DNA of 64,000 nt, taken from the NCBI RefSeq assembly GCF_016406085.1, contig NZ_JAEHFJ010000003.1, positions 124,001 through 188,000 on the forward strand, given 5' to 3'. The notes under the pieces are model-generated. The model was not told the DNA's origin. It saw nothing but the letters and a program-made list of their open reading frames with translations, and did not search any database. Positions 1-8,682 of the stretch are shown here, piece after piece. Position 1 is the first letter of the stretch; every line of letters starts with the position of its first letter. The DNA is from Aureibaculum flavum (lineage in GTDB: Bacteria; Bacteroidota; Bacteroidia; Flavobacteriales; Flavobacteriaceae). Made by a program: the position numbers and the translations under genes.

Positions 1-501
1 AGTGTTGTTTTAATGTACTCTGGCGTAAAAACATTTTGGAAAGAATATACTTCTAATACAAATTCGTATAGTCCTCAAACATTTAATACAGAACATATTT
101 ACCCACAATCATTGTTAAGTTCTACAGGTGCTGTTACTGATTTACACCATTTAAGATCTTGTAATGATGCTGTTAATTCAAGTAGAAGTAATTATGCATT
201 TACTGACGGTAGCGGGACTTACAAATTAGTTAATAATAAATGGTATCCTGGAGATGATTGGCGTGGAGACGTGGCAAGAATGATAATGTATTTAAATATT
301 CGATATGGTGAAACTTTTGAAAAAGTGGGTACCCTAGATTTATTTTTAGCATGGAACATTGCAGATCCTGTTTCAGATTTTGAAGTCCAAAGAAACAATG
401 TTATTGAATCTGCCCAAGGTAATAGAAACCCGTTTATTGATAATCCTTATATCGCCACTTTAATTTATGGAGGTAATGATGCCGAAAATAAATGGCAATA
501 A
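1..501 (+). CDS. Endonuclease I family secreted nuclease, C-terminal part (5' truncated by window edge)
   Basis: The reading frame is open to base 1, so the true start lies outside the window and the ATG at 13 is internal. What remains is the catalytic core of the endonuclease I (EndA/NucM) family, which cleaves DNA or RNA non-specifically after export. The His-rich metal-binding block NTEHIYPQSLL followed by DLHHLRSCNDAVNSSRSNY is typical, as is the later WNIADPVSDFEVQRNN...QGNRNPFIDNP block. The chain ends shortly after these motifs with no T9SS sorting domain. Family members in flavobacteria usually have an N-terminal signal peptide, which would lie upstream. Confidence 0.88.
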   Translation, partial: SVVLMYSGVKTFWKEYTSNTNSYSPQTFNTEHIYPQSLLSSTGAVTDLHHLRSCNDAVNSSRSNYAFTDGSGTYKLVNNKWYPGDDWRGDVARMIMYLNIRYGETFEKVGTLDLFLAWNIADPVSDFEVQRNNVIESAQGNRNPFIDNPYIATLIYGGNDAENKWQ

Positions 502-539
502 TATTTACTATTTTTATTTTAACTCAAATATAAAATGAC

Positions 540-977
540 ATGATGAAAATGATTCACTCTTATTGGGCTTATTTAGTACTAGCCTTATTAATAATAGCAA
601 CTGTAAATGCTATCATAGGTTTAACCCAAAACAAAGAGTTTAAAGATAAAGATTTACGTATTTCTTTGTTTACGTTAATTGTTACACATATTCAATTACT
701 AATTGGCTTGGGTTATTATTTTATGTCGCCATCATACAAAGCATTAAAGACCGTTGGCATGAGTGAAGCTATGGGCAACCCTGGTTTACGTTTATTAAGT
801 GTAGAACATCCTTTAATGATAATAATAGGTATTGTTTTTATCACAATTGGCTGGTCTAAACATAAAAAACAAACTTCTGATAAAGCTAAGTTTAAATCAA
901 TTGCTGTTTTTTACGGATTGGGTTTATTATTTATATTGAGTAGAATTCCTTGGAGTCAATGGTTCAGTCAGTTATAA
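540..977 (+). CDS. Small integral membrane protein, about 145 aa, four helices
   Basis: Four hydrophobic segments can be read: residues about 8-27, 40-62, 89-105 and 120-138. Conserved-looking polar positions are a His in helix 2 (LIVTHIQLLIG) and a His before helix 3 (SVEHPLMII). Close relatives in flavobacteria are often labelled cytochrome b or simply hypothetical. The two histidines would be compatible with haem or metal binding, but this is inference. Alternative starts at 543 and 549 are equally possible because the protein begins MMKM. It lies 38 bp after the nuclease gene and may be co-transcribed. Function unknown. Confidence 0.7.
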   Translation: MMKMIHSYWAYLVLALLIIATVNAIIGLTQNKEFKDKDLRISLFTLIVTHIQLLIGLGYYFMSPSYKALKTVGMSEAMGNPGLRLLSVEHPLMIIIGIVFITIGWSKHKKQTSDKAKFKSIAVFYGLGLLFILSRIPWSQWFSQL

Positions 978-1055
978 GGCTTTAGATGTATAAGTAAAAT
1001 TAATTTTTACAAATTAATTCTATTTTAAAATTCAAAAATCGTTAATAAGTACTCG

Positions 1056-1844
1056 TTACTCTGCACTCAATTTGAACTCATCTCTATCTTCTAAAAATTT
1101 AAATTTATCTCTAGTGCTAAAGAGTTTTTGTTTTGAAAGTGTTATGACTTCCGTAGTATTTTCATAAGGTTGCATTTTAGAAATTTGCACCCCTAAAGCA
1201 TCAAAAGCAATGGAGTTACCTGTGTATTCGTAGTTGTTATTATCGGTTCCAATTCTATTAACACCAACACAATAACTCATGTTTTCTATAGCTCGTGCTT
1301 TCAGTAAAGTATGCCATGCTTCAATTCTAGGTTTTGGCCAATTGGCAACATAGAATAATAAGTCATAATTTTCAGTATTTCTAGCCCAAACAGGAAAGCG
1401 AAGATCGTAACACACCATTGGACAAATTTTCCATCCTTTATAGTCTACTATTAATTTTTCAGAACCTGCTGTATATAGTTTGTTCTCACCTGCCAATGTA
1501 AACGTATGCCTTTTATCATACGTTTTTAGTTCTCCATTAGGATAAACAAATAACAACCGATTATAATATTTTTGGTCCTCTTCTATAACAATACTCCCTG
1601 AAATTGCAGTATTCCTTTTTTTAGCCAACTTTTTTAACCATTCCACCGTTTTACCAGACATGGTTTCCGAGACATTTGCTGGCTGCATGGTAAAGCCTGA
1701 AGTAAACATTTCTGGCAGCATAATTAAATCAATCTCTTCAGAAATACTTTCTATATGTGAAGTTAAATTAAGCCTATTTTGCTCTCGGTTTTCCCAAGCC
1801 AAATCTGTTTGAACAATTGCAATTTTAAGAATTCCAGAAATCAT
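1056..1844 (-). CDS. Omega-amidase / nitrilase-superfamily hydrolase (YafV-like)
   Basis: This is a complete 262-aa carbon-nitrogen hydrolase. The Glu-Lys-Cys triad is visible in LPEMFTSGF (Glu near 45), DKRHTF (Lys near 110) and CPMVCYDLRFPVW (Cys near 145). Conserved ANWP and RAIEN motifs follow. The CPMVCYDLRFP context and length match omega-amidases that hydrolyse alpha-ketoglutaramate or alpha-ketosuccinamate, the deamination products of glutamine and asparagine transamination. A methionine/glutamine-type aminotransferase lies 1 kb upstream on the same strand (2918-4060), a common functional pairing in the methionine salvage transaminase step. A DUF559 cassette ends only 10 bp before the start codon, so the native promoter may have been displaced. 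Confidence 0.88.
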   Translation of the reverse strand: MISGILKIAIVQTDLAWENREQNRLNLTSHIESISEEIDLIMLPEMFTSGFTMQPANVSETMSGKTVEWLKKLAKKRNTAISGSIVIEEDQKYYNRLLFVYPNGELKTYDKRHTFTLAGENKLYTAGSEKLIVDYKGWKICPMVCYDLRFPVWARNTENYDLLFYVANWPKPRIEAWHTLLKARAIENMSYCVGVNRIGTDNNNYEYTGNSIAFDALGVQISKMQPYENTTEVITLSKQKLFSTRDKFKFLEDRDEFKLSAE

Positions 1845-1850
1845 ATTTTT

Positions 1851-2258
1851 TTAGTTCCCCTCTTGAGAGGGGTTAGGGGTGTGTTTTTCAAATTCAATAA
1901 TAAAATGTTCAATTGAGCGAATACCATTATCCGTATCTTTCAATACTTGATAGTCTGAGAATCTAAGGACAGAAACACCTAACTTATTTAACTTATTCTC
2001 TTTTTTAATATACTTTTTTTGTATTTCAATAAAACTATGCGAATATCCATCAACTTCAATTGCCAGCATTAATTCTTGACAAAAAAAATCAACAATAAAA
2101 TTATCTAACGGCTTTTGTCTATGAAAATCATAGCCATACATTTGCTTTCTTTTAATCTTTTGCCATAGAATTATTTCTGCTTTCGTTGAATTATTTCTAA
2201 GCTCCCTTGCAAACTCTTTTAGTTTAGGGCTATAAGGTATAATTTTTCTTTTTTTCAT
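1851..2258 (-). CDS. DUF559 endonuclease-like protein inside an inverted-repeat cassette
   Basis: The 135-aa product has the DUF559 (restriction-endonuclease-like, Vsr/MTase-associated) layout: RNNSTKAEIILWQKIKRKQ, then YDFHRQKPLDNFIVDFFC, then LAIEVDGYSH, and a C-terminal VLRFSDYQVL. The D...E-x-D arrangement (IVDFFC, AIEVDG) fits a PD-(D/E)XK-type active site. I prefer the ATG at 2258 (MKKRKIIPYSPKL), as in related proteins. An upstream GTG at 2282 lies inside the repeat and would add eight residues. The last ten residues, HTPNPSQEGN, are encoded by the left arm of a 31-bp inverted repeat, and the right arm sits just upstream of the start. The gene and its repeats therefore look like one unit. 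The biological role of solitary DUF559 proteins is not established. Confidence 0.85.
   Translation of the reverse strand: MKKRKIIPYSPKLKEFARELRNNSTKAEIILWQKIKRKQMYGYDFHRQKPLDNFIVDFFCQELMLAIEVDGYSHSFIEIQKKYIKKENKLNKLGVSVLRFSDYQVLKDTDNGIRSIEHFIIEFEKHTPNPSQEGN
1854..1884. repeat. Left arm of perfect 31-bp inverted repeat around the DUF559 gene
   Basis: Bases 1854-1884 are the exact reverse complement of 2277-2307. Each arm contains its own hairpin, stem CCCCTC/GAGGGG with a 4-nt loop, plus a G-rich tail, so it resembles a REP-type palindrome. This arm encodes the C-terminus of the DUF559 protein and ends 10 bp from the omega-amidase start codon. Confidence 0.95.
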
Positions 2259-2276
2259 AATTCTGAGTTGCCATGG

Positions 2277-2307
2277 ACACACCCCTAACCCCTCTCAAGA
2301 GGGGAAC
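2277..2307. repeat. Right arm of perfect 31-bp inverted repeat around the DUF559 gene
   Basis: Exact reverse complement of 1854-1884, giving a 454-bp repeat-bounded element (1854-2307). No target-site duplication is obvious outside the arms. The GTG codon at 2282 that extends the DUF559 frame falls within this arm. Confidence 0.95.
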
Positions 2308-2361
2308 CTTTTCAGGAAAAATAACAAATTAAGAAAAATCAGAATATTGCTCCTGTTTTCT

Positions 2362-2856
2362 CTACATCTTTCTTAATTTCTTTTCTGATTTTTCAATATT
2401 CTCCTTTTGCTTATCTAATTTCTTTAGCCATTTTTCTTCATCTTGAGGAGATAATTTACCTTGTTCTTTCAATTTCTCATACTTAGCAGTATCTTTTTTA
2501 AGCTTCTTTTGACTTTTTTCTAGGCCATCTTCTGCTTTTTCTCTTTTTTTAACTGCCTTTTCAGCCTTTTTTTGCTTTTTCTCTGCTTTTTTCTCCGCTT
2601 TTTCTGCCTCTTTTTGCTTTTTCTCCGCTTTTTTCTGCTCTTTCTCCGCTTTTTCTAAGGCTACTTTATTCTTTAATGCATCCTTAATAGCAGTTTGTTC
2701 AGAAACTGTTAAATTAAGTGTTACATCAACACCGTCTAAAAAAATTAAATCTTTCTTTATTTTATATTCTTTTCCTTGGTATTCCACTTTTTGAGCCGAT
2801 ACTAGGGTAATCATTAATAATAATGAAAATGTAATCAGAAGTTTAATATGTTTCAT
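2362..2856 (-). CDS. Exported Lys/Glu/Ala-rich coiled-coil protein
   Basis: A clear signal peptide (MKHIKLLITFSLLLMITLVSAQ, cleavage near 22) precedes a 45-residue folded-looking segment. A long charged coiled coil (about residues 70-160) follows, built from repeats such as EKAEKEQKKAEKKQKEAEKAEKKAE. The protein should be periplasmic or surface-exposed. A Bacteroidetes -7 box (TAACTTTG) lies on the minus strand at 2887-2894, about 30 bp before the ATG, supporting this start. The low-complexity composition makes homology-based function assignment unreliable; no enzymatic motif is visible. Confidence 0.75.
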   Translation of the reverse strand: MKHIKLLITFSLLLMITLVSAQKVEYQGKEYKIKKDLIFLDGVDVTLNLTVSEQTAIKDALKNKVALEKAEKEQKKAEKKQKEAEKAEKKAEKKQKKAEKAVKKREKAEDGLEKSQKKLKKDTAKYEKLKEQGKLSPQDEEKWLKKLDKQKENIEKSEKKLRKM

Positions 2857-2917
2857 AATTGTATGTTTTTAAATTTTTTGTTTACACAAAGTTACTCAAA
2901 ATAGTGAAGTGCTATAT

Positions 2918-4060
2918 TTATATTTTAGTTAAAATATTTGTTGCTTTTTTTAACGTTTCATCCTTTTTTGCAAAGCAAAATCGAATCATTTTTTGATCAA
3001 GATTATGTGAATTAAAAACGGAAACAGGTATTGCAGCTACTTTAAATTCTATTGCTAATCTTTTTACAAAATCTACATCACTTTCATCACTTATAGCACT
3101 ATAATCTAACAGTTGGAAATAAGTGCCTTTAGAGGGTATAAATTTAAACCTAGAATCTTTGATCTCATTCAAAAACAAATCGCGTTTGTCTTGATAAAAC
3201 TGAGATAGATTTCTATAATGACTATCTACCTTCAAATACTCTGCAAAAGCTATTTGCATGGGATGGTTCGCACAAAAAACATTGAATTGATGTACTTTTC
3301 GAAACTCGTGCATCAATTCAGCAGGAGCTGCACAATACCCAATTTTCCAACCTGTATTATGAAATGTTTTTCCAAAGGATCCTACCACAAAAGTTCGCTC
3401 CTTTAAATGCGGATACTTACAAGCACTTTGATGGTCGAAATCATCAAAAATAATATGCTCATAAACTTCATCGCTTAATAAGATAATATTAGTATTCTTA
3501 ACTAACTTTTCAAGTGCCAACATATCCATACTACTCCATAGAGATCCACTTGGATTATGCGGAGTATTAATAATTATCATTTTGGTTTTCGCAGTAATTT
3601 TCTCCTTTACTTCTTGCCAATTAATTTTATAAGTAGGAGCTTTTAATTGCACATAAATGGGCTTACCATTATGCAACTCAATTGCTGGCTCATAACAATC
3701 ATAGGCAGGTTTAAAGATAAGAACTTCGTCATCTTTACGAATAAAAGAGGCTATAATTGTAAAAATAGCTTGTGTAGCACCAACAGTTACCGTAATTTCA
3801 GTCTCTGGATGGTATTTTGCTCCGTATAACCCATCAATTTTCTTAGCAATTTGCTCTCTAAGTGATAAAACACCCGCCATTGGTGCGTATTGATTGTAAC
3901 CCGAATTCATTGCATTTGTAACTAAATTTAATAGTTTTGAATCTGTATCAAAATCAGGAAAACCCTGTGAAAGATTTATAGCATTATGTTCTTTTGCCAA
4001 GGTATTCATTATCGTAAATATGGTCGTTTTTAGACTTGGCAGCTTAGAGTTAATTTGCAT
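2918..4060 (-). CDS. PLP-dependent class I/II aminotransferase (methionine/glutamine type, YbdL-like)
   Basis: This is a fold-type I aminotransferase. Visible motifs are NLSQGFPDFD near the N-terminus, TVGATQAIFT, NTPHNPSGSLW (Asn/Pro of the PLP site), LLSDEVYEHIIFD and the Schiff-base lysine in SFGKTFHNTGWKIGY. The NTGWK context and the early SQGFPDF are typical of methionine aminotransferases of the YbdL/kynurenine-transaminase group. The frame extends to 4093, but MQINSKLPSL at 4060 matches how relatives start, so I use that. With the omega-amidase at 1056-1844 it could run the glutamine transaminase-omega-amidase route in methionine salvage (inference). The two genes are separated by the coiled-coil gene and the DUF559 cassette. 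Confidence 0.87.
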   Translation of the reverse strand: MQINSKLPSLKTTIFTIMNTLAKEHNAINLSQGFPDFDTDSKLLNLVTNAMNSGYNQYAPMAGVLSLREQIAKKIDGLYGAKYHPETEITVTVGATQAIFTIIASFIRKDDEVLIFKPAYDCYEPAIELHNGKPIYVQLKAPTYKINWQEVKEKITAKTKMIIINTPHNPSGSLWSSMDMLALEKLVKNTNIILLSDEVYEHIIFDDFDHQSACKYPHLKERTFVVGSFGKTFHNTGWKIGYCAAPAELMHEFRKVHQFNVFCANHPMQIAFAEYLKVDSHYRNLSQFYQDKRDLFLNEIKDSRFKFIPSKGTYFQLLDYSAISDESDVDFVKRLAIEFKVAAIPVSVFNSHNLDQKMIRFCFAKKDETLKKATNILTKI

Positions 4061-4139
4061 ATTACATTTTAAGGCATAATATAGTAAATTCATTAATTAA
4101 TGAACTGACTTTTTTTTATCTTTGATTGAATTTAAAACA

Positions 4140-6236
4140 ATGGCAATGAAATTTTTTAAAATACTAGTATTTTTAATATCAGTACAACTTTCTGCTCAAC
4201 AAGGTGGTATGTGGATTCCTTCTTTACTTGAAGGTATGAATGAGCAGGAAATGCAAGCACTTGGCAGTAAACTATCAGCAAAGGATATTTATGATGTTAA
4301 TAATTCAAGTTTAAAAGACGCCATTGGTCATTTTAATGGTGGCTGTACAAGTGAAGTTATTTCACCACAAGGATTATTATTAACCAATCACCATTGTGGA
4401 TTTAGTCAAATACAGTCACATTCTTCCTTAGAAAATGATTATTTAAAAGATGGATTTTGGGCTATGAACTTATCAGAAGAATTACCAAATGAAGGTCTTT
4501 ATGTTGAGTTTATTGTTCGTATCGAAGATGTAACCAATGCCATACTAAATGGCGTAACGGATGTTATGTCTGAAAAAGAAAAGCAATCCTTAACAGATAA
4601 AAACAGTAACGCTATCCAAAAAAAGGCAAAAAAGGAGGCTTGGCAAGACACAAAAGTAAAATCGTTTTTTCAAGGAAATCAGTATTTTCTTTTTGTAACG
4701 GAACGTTTTGAAGATATAAGATTAGTTGGTGCACCACCAACAAGTATTGGTAAATTTGGTTCAGACACTGACAATTGGGTTTGGCCAAGACATACCGGAG
4801 ATTTCTCTATGTTTAGAATTTATGCAGATAAAAATAATCGTCCAGCCCCATATTCTAAAGATAATGTTCCTTATAAATCAAAACACTTTTTACCTATTTC
4901 ACTAGATGGTGTTGCCGAAGGTGATTTTACAATGGTTTTTGGTTTCCCTGGAAGTACTGATGAATACTTACCAGCAGTTGCGATTGCACAAACCGTTGAA
5001 AAAATAAATCCGAGTAATATTGCCATACGCGAGGCCGCCTTAAAAGTTATTGATGCAGCAATGAAAAGTGACGATAAAATCAGAATTCAATATGCTTCTA
5101 AACAAGCAAGAATTGCCAATTCATGGAAAAAATGGATAGGCGAAAATCTAGGTCTTAAAAAAAGTAATGCCGTTGTAAAACGACAAAATTTTGAATATGA
5201 ATTTACCAAAGCGGTAAAAGCAAAACAACTAGAGAGTAAATACGGAAATTTATTGTCAAAATTTGAAAAATTATATACCGAAATTGAACCGTATGCCGTG
5301 AAACGTTCAAATTTTTCAGAAGCATTTATTCGCAACAATGAATTAATGCAAATGATGTTTAGATTAACACAGCTTGAAGCCGTGGCAAATCAGAACAAAA
5401 AAGGTTTTGAAAAGGCTAGAACTTCTATGATTTCCAGCGTAAAAAGTGTTCACAAAAATTATAATGTTGATGTTGATAAAGGTGTTTTTGAAGCCATTAT
5501 GCCTTTATATACTGATAACGTTGATGCTTCCATTTATGATACAACCAATTTTACCAATGTAGATAAAGCATTAGAGGTTTTAAAAGGAAGTGCTGATGAC
5601 GTGATAAAAAAACTGAATGCAGATGCCGCTTACCGGTATGCAAAACCATTTATTGTTGAATTTTACTCGAAAATCGAACCGGAGTTTCAACGTATTAATA
5701 CTGAAATAAACGCCTATCAGAAAGAATATATGCAAGCTCAAATGGAAGTTTTACCAAATCAAAGGTATTTTCCAGATGCAAATAGTACATTGCGAGTTAC
5801 TTATGGACAAGTAAAAGGGTATGAACCTAGAGATGCTGTATATTACGAACCTGTTACTTATCTAGATGGTGTTATTGAAAAGTATGTTCCAGGTGATTAT
5901 GAGTTTGATGTACCTCAAAAATTACAAGAATTATATAAAAATAAAGATTATGGTCAGTATGCCGATAGTAATGGTAAAGTTCCCATTTGCTTTTTAGGTA
6001 CAAACCATACTACAGGTGGTAATTCCGGTAGCCCAGCAATTGATGCTGAAGGAAACTTAGTAGGCTTAAATTTTGATCGTGTTTGGGAAGGCACCATGAG
6101 TGATTATTATTATGACCCTGAAATTTGTAGAAACATTATGGTAGACCTTCGTTACGTCCTTTTTATAGTTGATAAATATGCTGGAGCAAAACATTTAATT
6201 AATGAAATGAAGTTAGTACACCCGAAACAAAAATAA
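4140..6236 (+). CDS. S46 family dipeptidyl-peptidase, DPP11 (Asp/Glu-specific) type
   Basis: Secreted serine exopeptidase releasing dipeptides from the N-terminus of oligopeptides in the periplasm, feeding peptide catabolism. After a signal peptide (MKFFKILVFLISVQLSAQ) the S46 triad is visible: His in LTNHHCGFS (about 84), Asp in WPRHTGDFS (about 220), Ser in GGNSGSPAID (629 by this start). The residue 18 positions after the catalytic Ser is Arg (GLNFDR). In Porphyromonas enzymes the equivalent position is Arg in DPP11 and Gly in DPP7, so acidic P1 preference is inferred. A TAnnTTTG box at 4117-4124 overlaps the longer TTG-initiated frame, so translation must begin at 4140 or 4146. Length about 698 aa is normal for the family. 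Confidence 0.93.
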   Translation: MAMKFFKILVFLISVQLSAQQGGMWIPSLLEGMNEQEMQALGSKLSAKDIYDVNNSSLKDAIGHFNGGCTSEVISPQGLLLTNHHCGFSQIQSHSSLENDYLKDGFWAMNLSEELPNEGLYVEFIVRIEDVTNAILNGVTDVMSEKEKQSLTDKNSNAIQKKAKKEAWQDTKVKSFFQGNQYFLFVTERFEDIRLVGAPPTSIGKFGSDTDNWVWPRHTGDFSMFRIYADKNNRPAPYSKDNVPYKSKHFLPISLDGVAEGDFTMVFGFPGSTDEYLPAVAIAQTVEKINPSNIAIREAALKVIDAAMKSDDKIRIQYASKQARIANSWKKWIGENLGLKKSNAVVKRQNFEYEFTKAVKAKQLESKYGNLLSKFEKLYTEIEPYAVKRSNFSEAFIRNNELMQMMFRLTQLEAVANQNKKGFEKARTSMISSVKSVHKNYNVDVDKGVFEAIMPLYTDNVDASIYDTTNFTNVDKALEVLKGSADDVIKKLNADAAYRYAKPFIVEFYSKIEPEFQRINTEINAYQKEYMQAQMEVLPNQRYFPDANSTLRVTYGQVKGYEPRDAVYYEPVTYLDGVIEKYVPGDYEFDVPQKLQELYKNKDYGQYADSNGKVPICFLGTNHTTGGNSGSPAIDAEGNLVGLNFDRVWEGTMSDYYYDPEICRNIMVDLRYVLFIVDKYAGAKHLINEMKLVHPKQK

Positions 6237-6256
6237 ATAACCCCGTTACAATTTTA

Positions 6257-7531
6257 ATGTTTATTAAACCCCAAAAGAAAACGCTAACAAAAGCAACAAA
6301 GGCACTTGTACTCGTATTGTTTTTAGTTATAAGCAATTCTTTTGCTCAAAACACAACGATACCAGATCGCAATTTTGAACAAGCTTTAATAGACTTAGGT
6401 TATGATACTGGAGTCATAGACGGTACAGTACCAACGGACAATATAAAAGCTATTACCTCTTTAAATGTTTCAAATAAAAACATTTCTGATCTTACAGGTA
6501 TTCAGGATTTTGTAGCCCTTATTAACCTTTCATGTGCCTCTAACAATTTAACAAATTTAGATCTCAGTGAAAACACCCAATTGACGAAGTTAATTTGTTC
6601 TAGTAATCAATTGGTAGACATAAACATTAATAAAAACGTACTTCTAAATTGGTTGGATTGTTCTAAGAATAATATATCTCATTTAGATCTAAGACAAAAC
6701 ACAGCTTTAGTAACGTTTTATTGCTACCAAAACCAGCTTTTGAATTTAAACATAAGTCAAAACGTGCTTTTGACCAATTTACAATGTTACAGAAATCAAC
6801 TTCAAGGTTTAGACGTGACTCAAAATACAGCATTAACTTTTCTTTTCTGTGCTTTTAATAACCTCACCAGCCTAGATGTAAGTAAGAATGTTGTTTTAAA
6901 AAACCTATACTGTTACAGTAATCAACTTACTGAATTAGATGTTAGTCAAAACAAGGAACTTATACTTTTAGATTGTTTTAGAAATCAACTTACCAATTTA
7001 GATGTAAGTCAAAATACTAATTTGGTACAATTATACTGTTATAACAATGAAATTAATAGTTTAGATTTAAGCCAAAATAAGGTGTTGCGAATGTTTAACT
7101 GTTCAAATAATCAGTTATCAAGTTTGAATATTAAAAGTGGTGCCAATGCAAACATAAACCGCTTCTTTGCTCAGAATAATTCTAATTTAGATTGTGTAAC
7201 CGTAGATGACCCAAGCTATTCTACTGTAAATTGGCTAAATGTTGATACTCAAGTTACGTTTAGTTTAAATTGTAATCCGCTGAGCACAACTGATTTTGAC
7301 CTCGATAAGTTGAGAATATATCCAAACCCTGTTCATAGTGAACTTAATATCTCTATTTCTGATAACGCAAAGTACACACTAGTGAATACCAATGGACAAA
7401 TTATTTTAAAAGGTATTATGGACCTAGGAGAAAATAAGATAAACGTAACTAATATTGCGAATGGGGTATATTACATTATTATCAAAACAGAAACCGGATT
7501 TATTACTTCCAAGAAGGTGATAAAGTATTGA
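6257..7531 (+). CDS. Leucine-rich-repeat protein with T9SS type A sorting domain
   Basis: The 424-aa protein has an N-terminal signal segment ending near SFAQ. Next is a short LRR cap (residues about 35-80). About ten repeats of roughly 21 residues follow, of the pattern LxxLxCxxNQLxxLDVSQN, in which a Cys recurs at the same position. This resembles the cysteine-ladder LRRs of internalin J. The C-terminal 75 residues (LRIYPNPVHSELNIS...ITNIANGVYYIII...KKVIKY) are a Por secretion system (T9SS) type A sorting domain. The protein should therefore cross the outer membrane and be anchored or released at the surface, probably for adhesion or recognition. It follows the S46 peptidase by 20 bp and ends 2 bp from the convergent M28 gene. 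Confidence 0.92.
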   Translation: MFIKPQKKTLTKATKALVLVLFLVISNSFAQNTTIPDRNFEQALIDLGYDTGVIDGTVPTDNIKAITSLNVSNKNISDLTGIQDFVALINLSCASNNLTNLDLSENTQLTKLICSSNQLVDININKNVLLNWLDCSKNNISHLDLRQNTALVTFYCYQNQLLNLNISQNVLLTNLQCYRNQLQGLDVTQNTALTFLFCAFNNLTSLDVSKNVVLKNLYCYSNQLTELDVSQNKELILLDCFRNQLTNLDVSQNTNLVQLYCYNNEINSLDLSQNKVLRMFNCSNNQLSSLNIKSGANANINRFFAQNNSNLDCVTVDDPSYSTVNWLNVDTQVTFSLNCNPLSTTDFDLDKLRIYPNPVHSELNISISDNAKYTLVNTNGQIILKGIMDLGENKINVTNIANGVYYIIIKTETGFITSKKVIKY

Positions 7532-7532
7532 T

Positions 7533-8480
7533 TTACTCTAACCTTTTATCCAAATCTTCAAAAACAGAAATTATTACTTGAACAGCTTTTGAATAAAATT
7601 CAGGATGAATATTTGCAAATTCATCTGTTTCTTTGTGATAATCTTTATGGTCTTCTACCCCAAAATATAAAAACGGAATTTCTTTTTTATGAAACGATCC
7701 ATGGTCAGATGAATTTGTCCAATTTTGAGCCGTGTCAGCACCATCATGACCAATTAATAATTTAAAACCTTCTGGAAGTTCAGCTTCTGTTATCGCTGGT
7801 TTTAAATTTTCATAAAACCGTGTTCCAACTACATAAAGTTCATCTTTATTACTTCTACTGATCATATCCATGTTAAGATTTACCAAAATATTTTCTTTTG
7901 CAATTATCGGATGATCAACATAGTATTTTGATCCTTGAAGTCCCATTTCTTCGGCATCAAAAGCCGCTAAAATAACAGAATGTTCGGGTGGATTATTCTT
8001 AAAGTATTCCGCAAAACTAAACAATGCACTTGTACCCGAAGCATCATCATCAGCTCCATTAAAAATAACACCATCTCTAATTCCTAAATGATCGTAATGA
8101 GCAGAAATAACAATGTATTTATCAGGGTTTTTAACACCCTCAATAAAACCTAAAACATTTACACCATTATAGCCTATACTATCTCTTCTACCCGTAAAAG
8201 AAAATGATTGATTGTAGCTATTTGATAATGGTAATACACCGAGTTGCTTAAATTTGGAAGTAATATAATTTCTTGCCTTTAAGGAGCCATCTGAACCTGT
8301 TCTACGACCTTCATAAGCATCTGAGGACAAAATTTCTATATGATGCAACAACGAATCTTTAGAAAATCCAATCGATAATACTGAATCATCAATAGCACTA
8401 TCAGATGCGTTAGATTGTGATTTACAACCTGATAACACGAATAAAAACGCTACTACATAAAAAAAGCTTCGTAAGTCCAT
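7533..8480 (-). CDS. M28 family metallopeptidase lipoprotein
   Basis: This is a zinc aminopeptidase of the M28 group. The metal-binding series is visible: ISAHYDHLG (His, Asp), FNGADDDASGTS (Asp), FDAEEMGLQGS (catalytic Glu and metal Glu), LNMDMISRS (Asp) and HKDYHKETD (His). The frame is open to 8510, but MDLRSFFYVVAFLFVLSGCKS at 8480 gives a proper lipoprotein signal peptide with the lipobox LSGC, so I choose that start. The mature enzyme would be anchored in the outer or inner membrane facing the periplasm. There it could complement the S46 peptidase encoded nearby in peptide breakdown. Length 315 aa is typical for the short M28 form. Confidence 0.9.
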   Translation of the reverse strand: MDLRSFFYVVAFLFVLSGCKSQSNASDSAIDDSVLSIGFSKDSLLHHIEILSSDAYEGRRTGSDGSLKARNYITSKFKQLGVLPLSNSYNQSFSFTGRRDSIGYNGVNVLGFIEGVKNPDKYIVISAHYDHLGIRDGVIFNGADDDASGTSALFSFAEYFKNNPPEHSVILAAFDAEEMGLQGSKYYVDHPIIAKENILVNLNMDMISRSNKDELYVVGTRFYENLKPAITEAELPEGFKLLIGHDGADTAQNWTNSSDHGSFHKKEIPFLYFGVEDHKDYHKETDEFANIHPEFYSKAVQVIISVFEDLDKRLE

Positions 8481-8682
8481 AAGTTTGAGTTTTTTAAGTT
8501 CTTCGCTCAAAAATAAGGAATATTTATCTCTATACTACCATATAGATGAGTTGGCTCACCATTTTAAACTTATAGATATAAACTCAATTGATGTTAGCAC
8601 TATTTTCTTAAGATAATCCTTTACAACATCAACTTTGAACAGACCAATTTTAAATCACTCTACTTCAATAGATTATAATTAG

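Noticed and set aside
2450-2660. Low-complexity repeat in 2362-2856
   Set aside because: It is the coding sequence of a Lys/Glu coiled coil, not a DNA repeat array.
8588-8632. TTGATGTT/AACATCAA inverted repeat between the M28 and NatB genes
   Set aside because: Eight-base arms separated by 29 nt in AT-rich DNA; no T run and no second copy, so neither terminator nor operator is supported.
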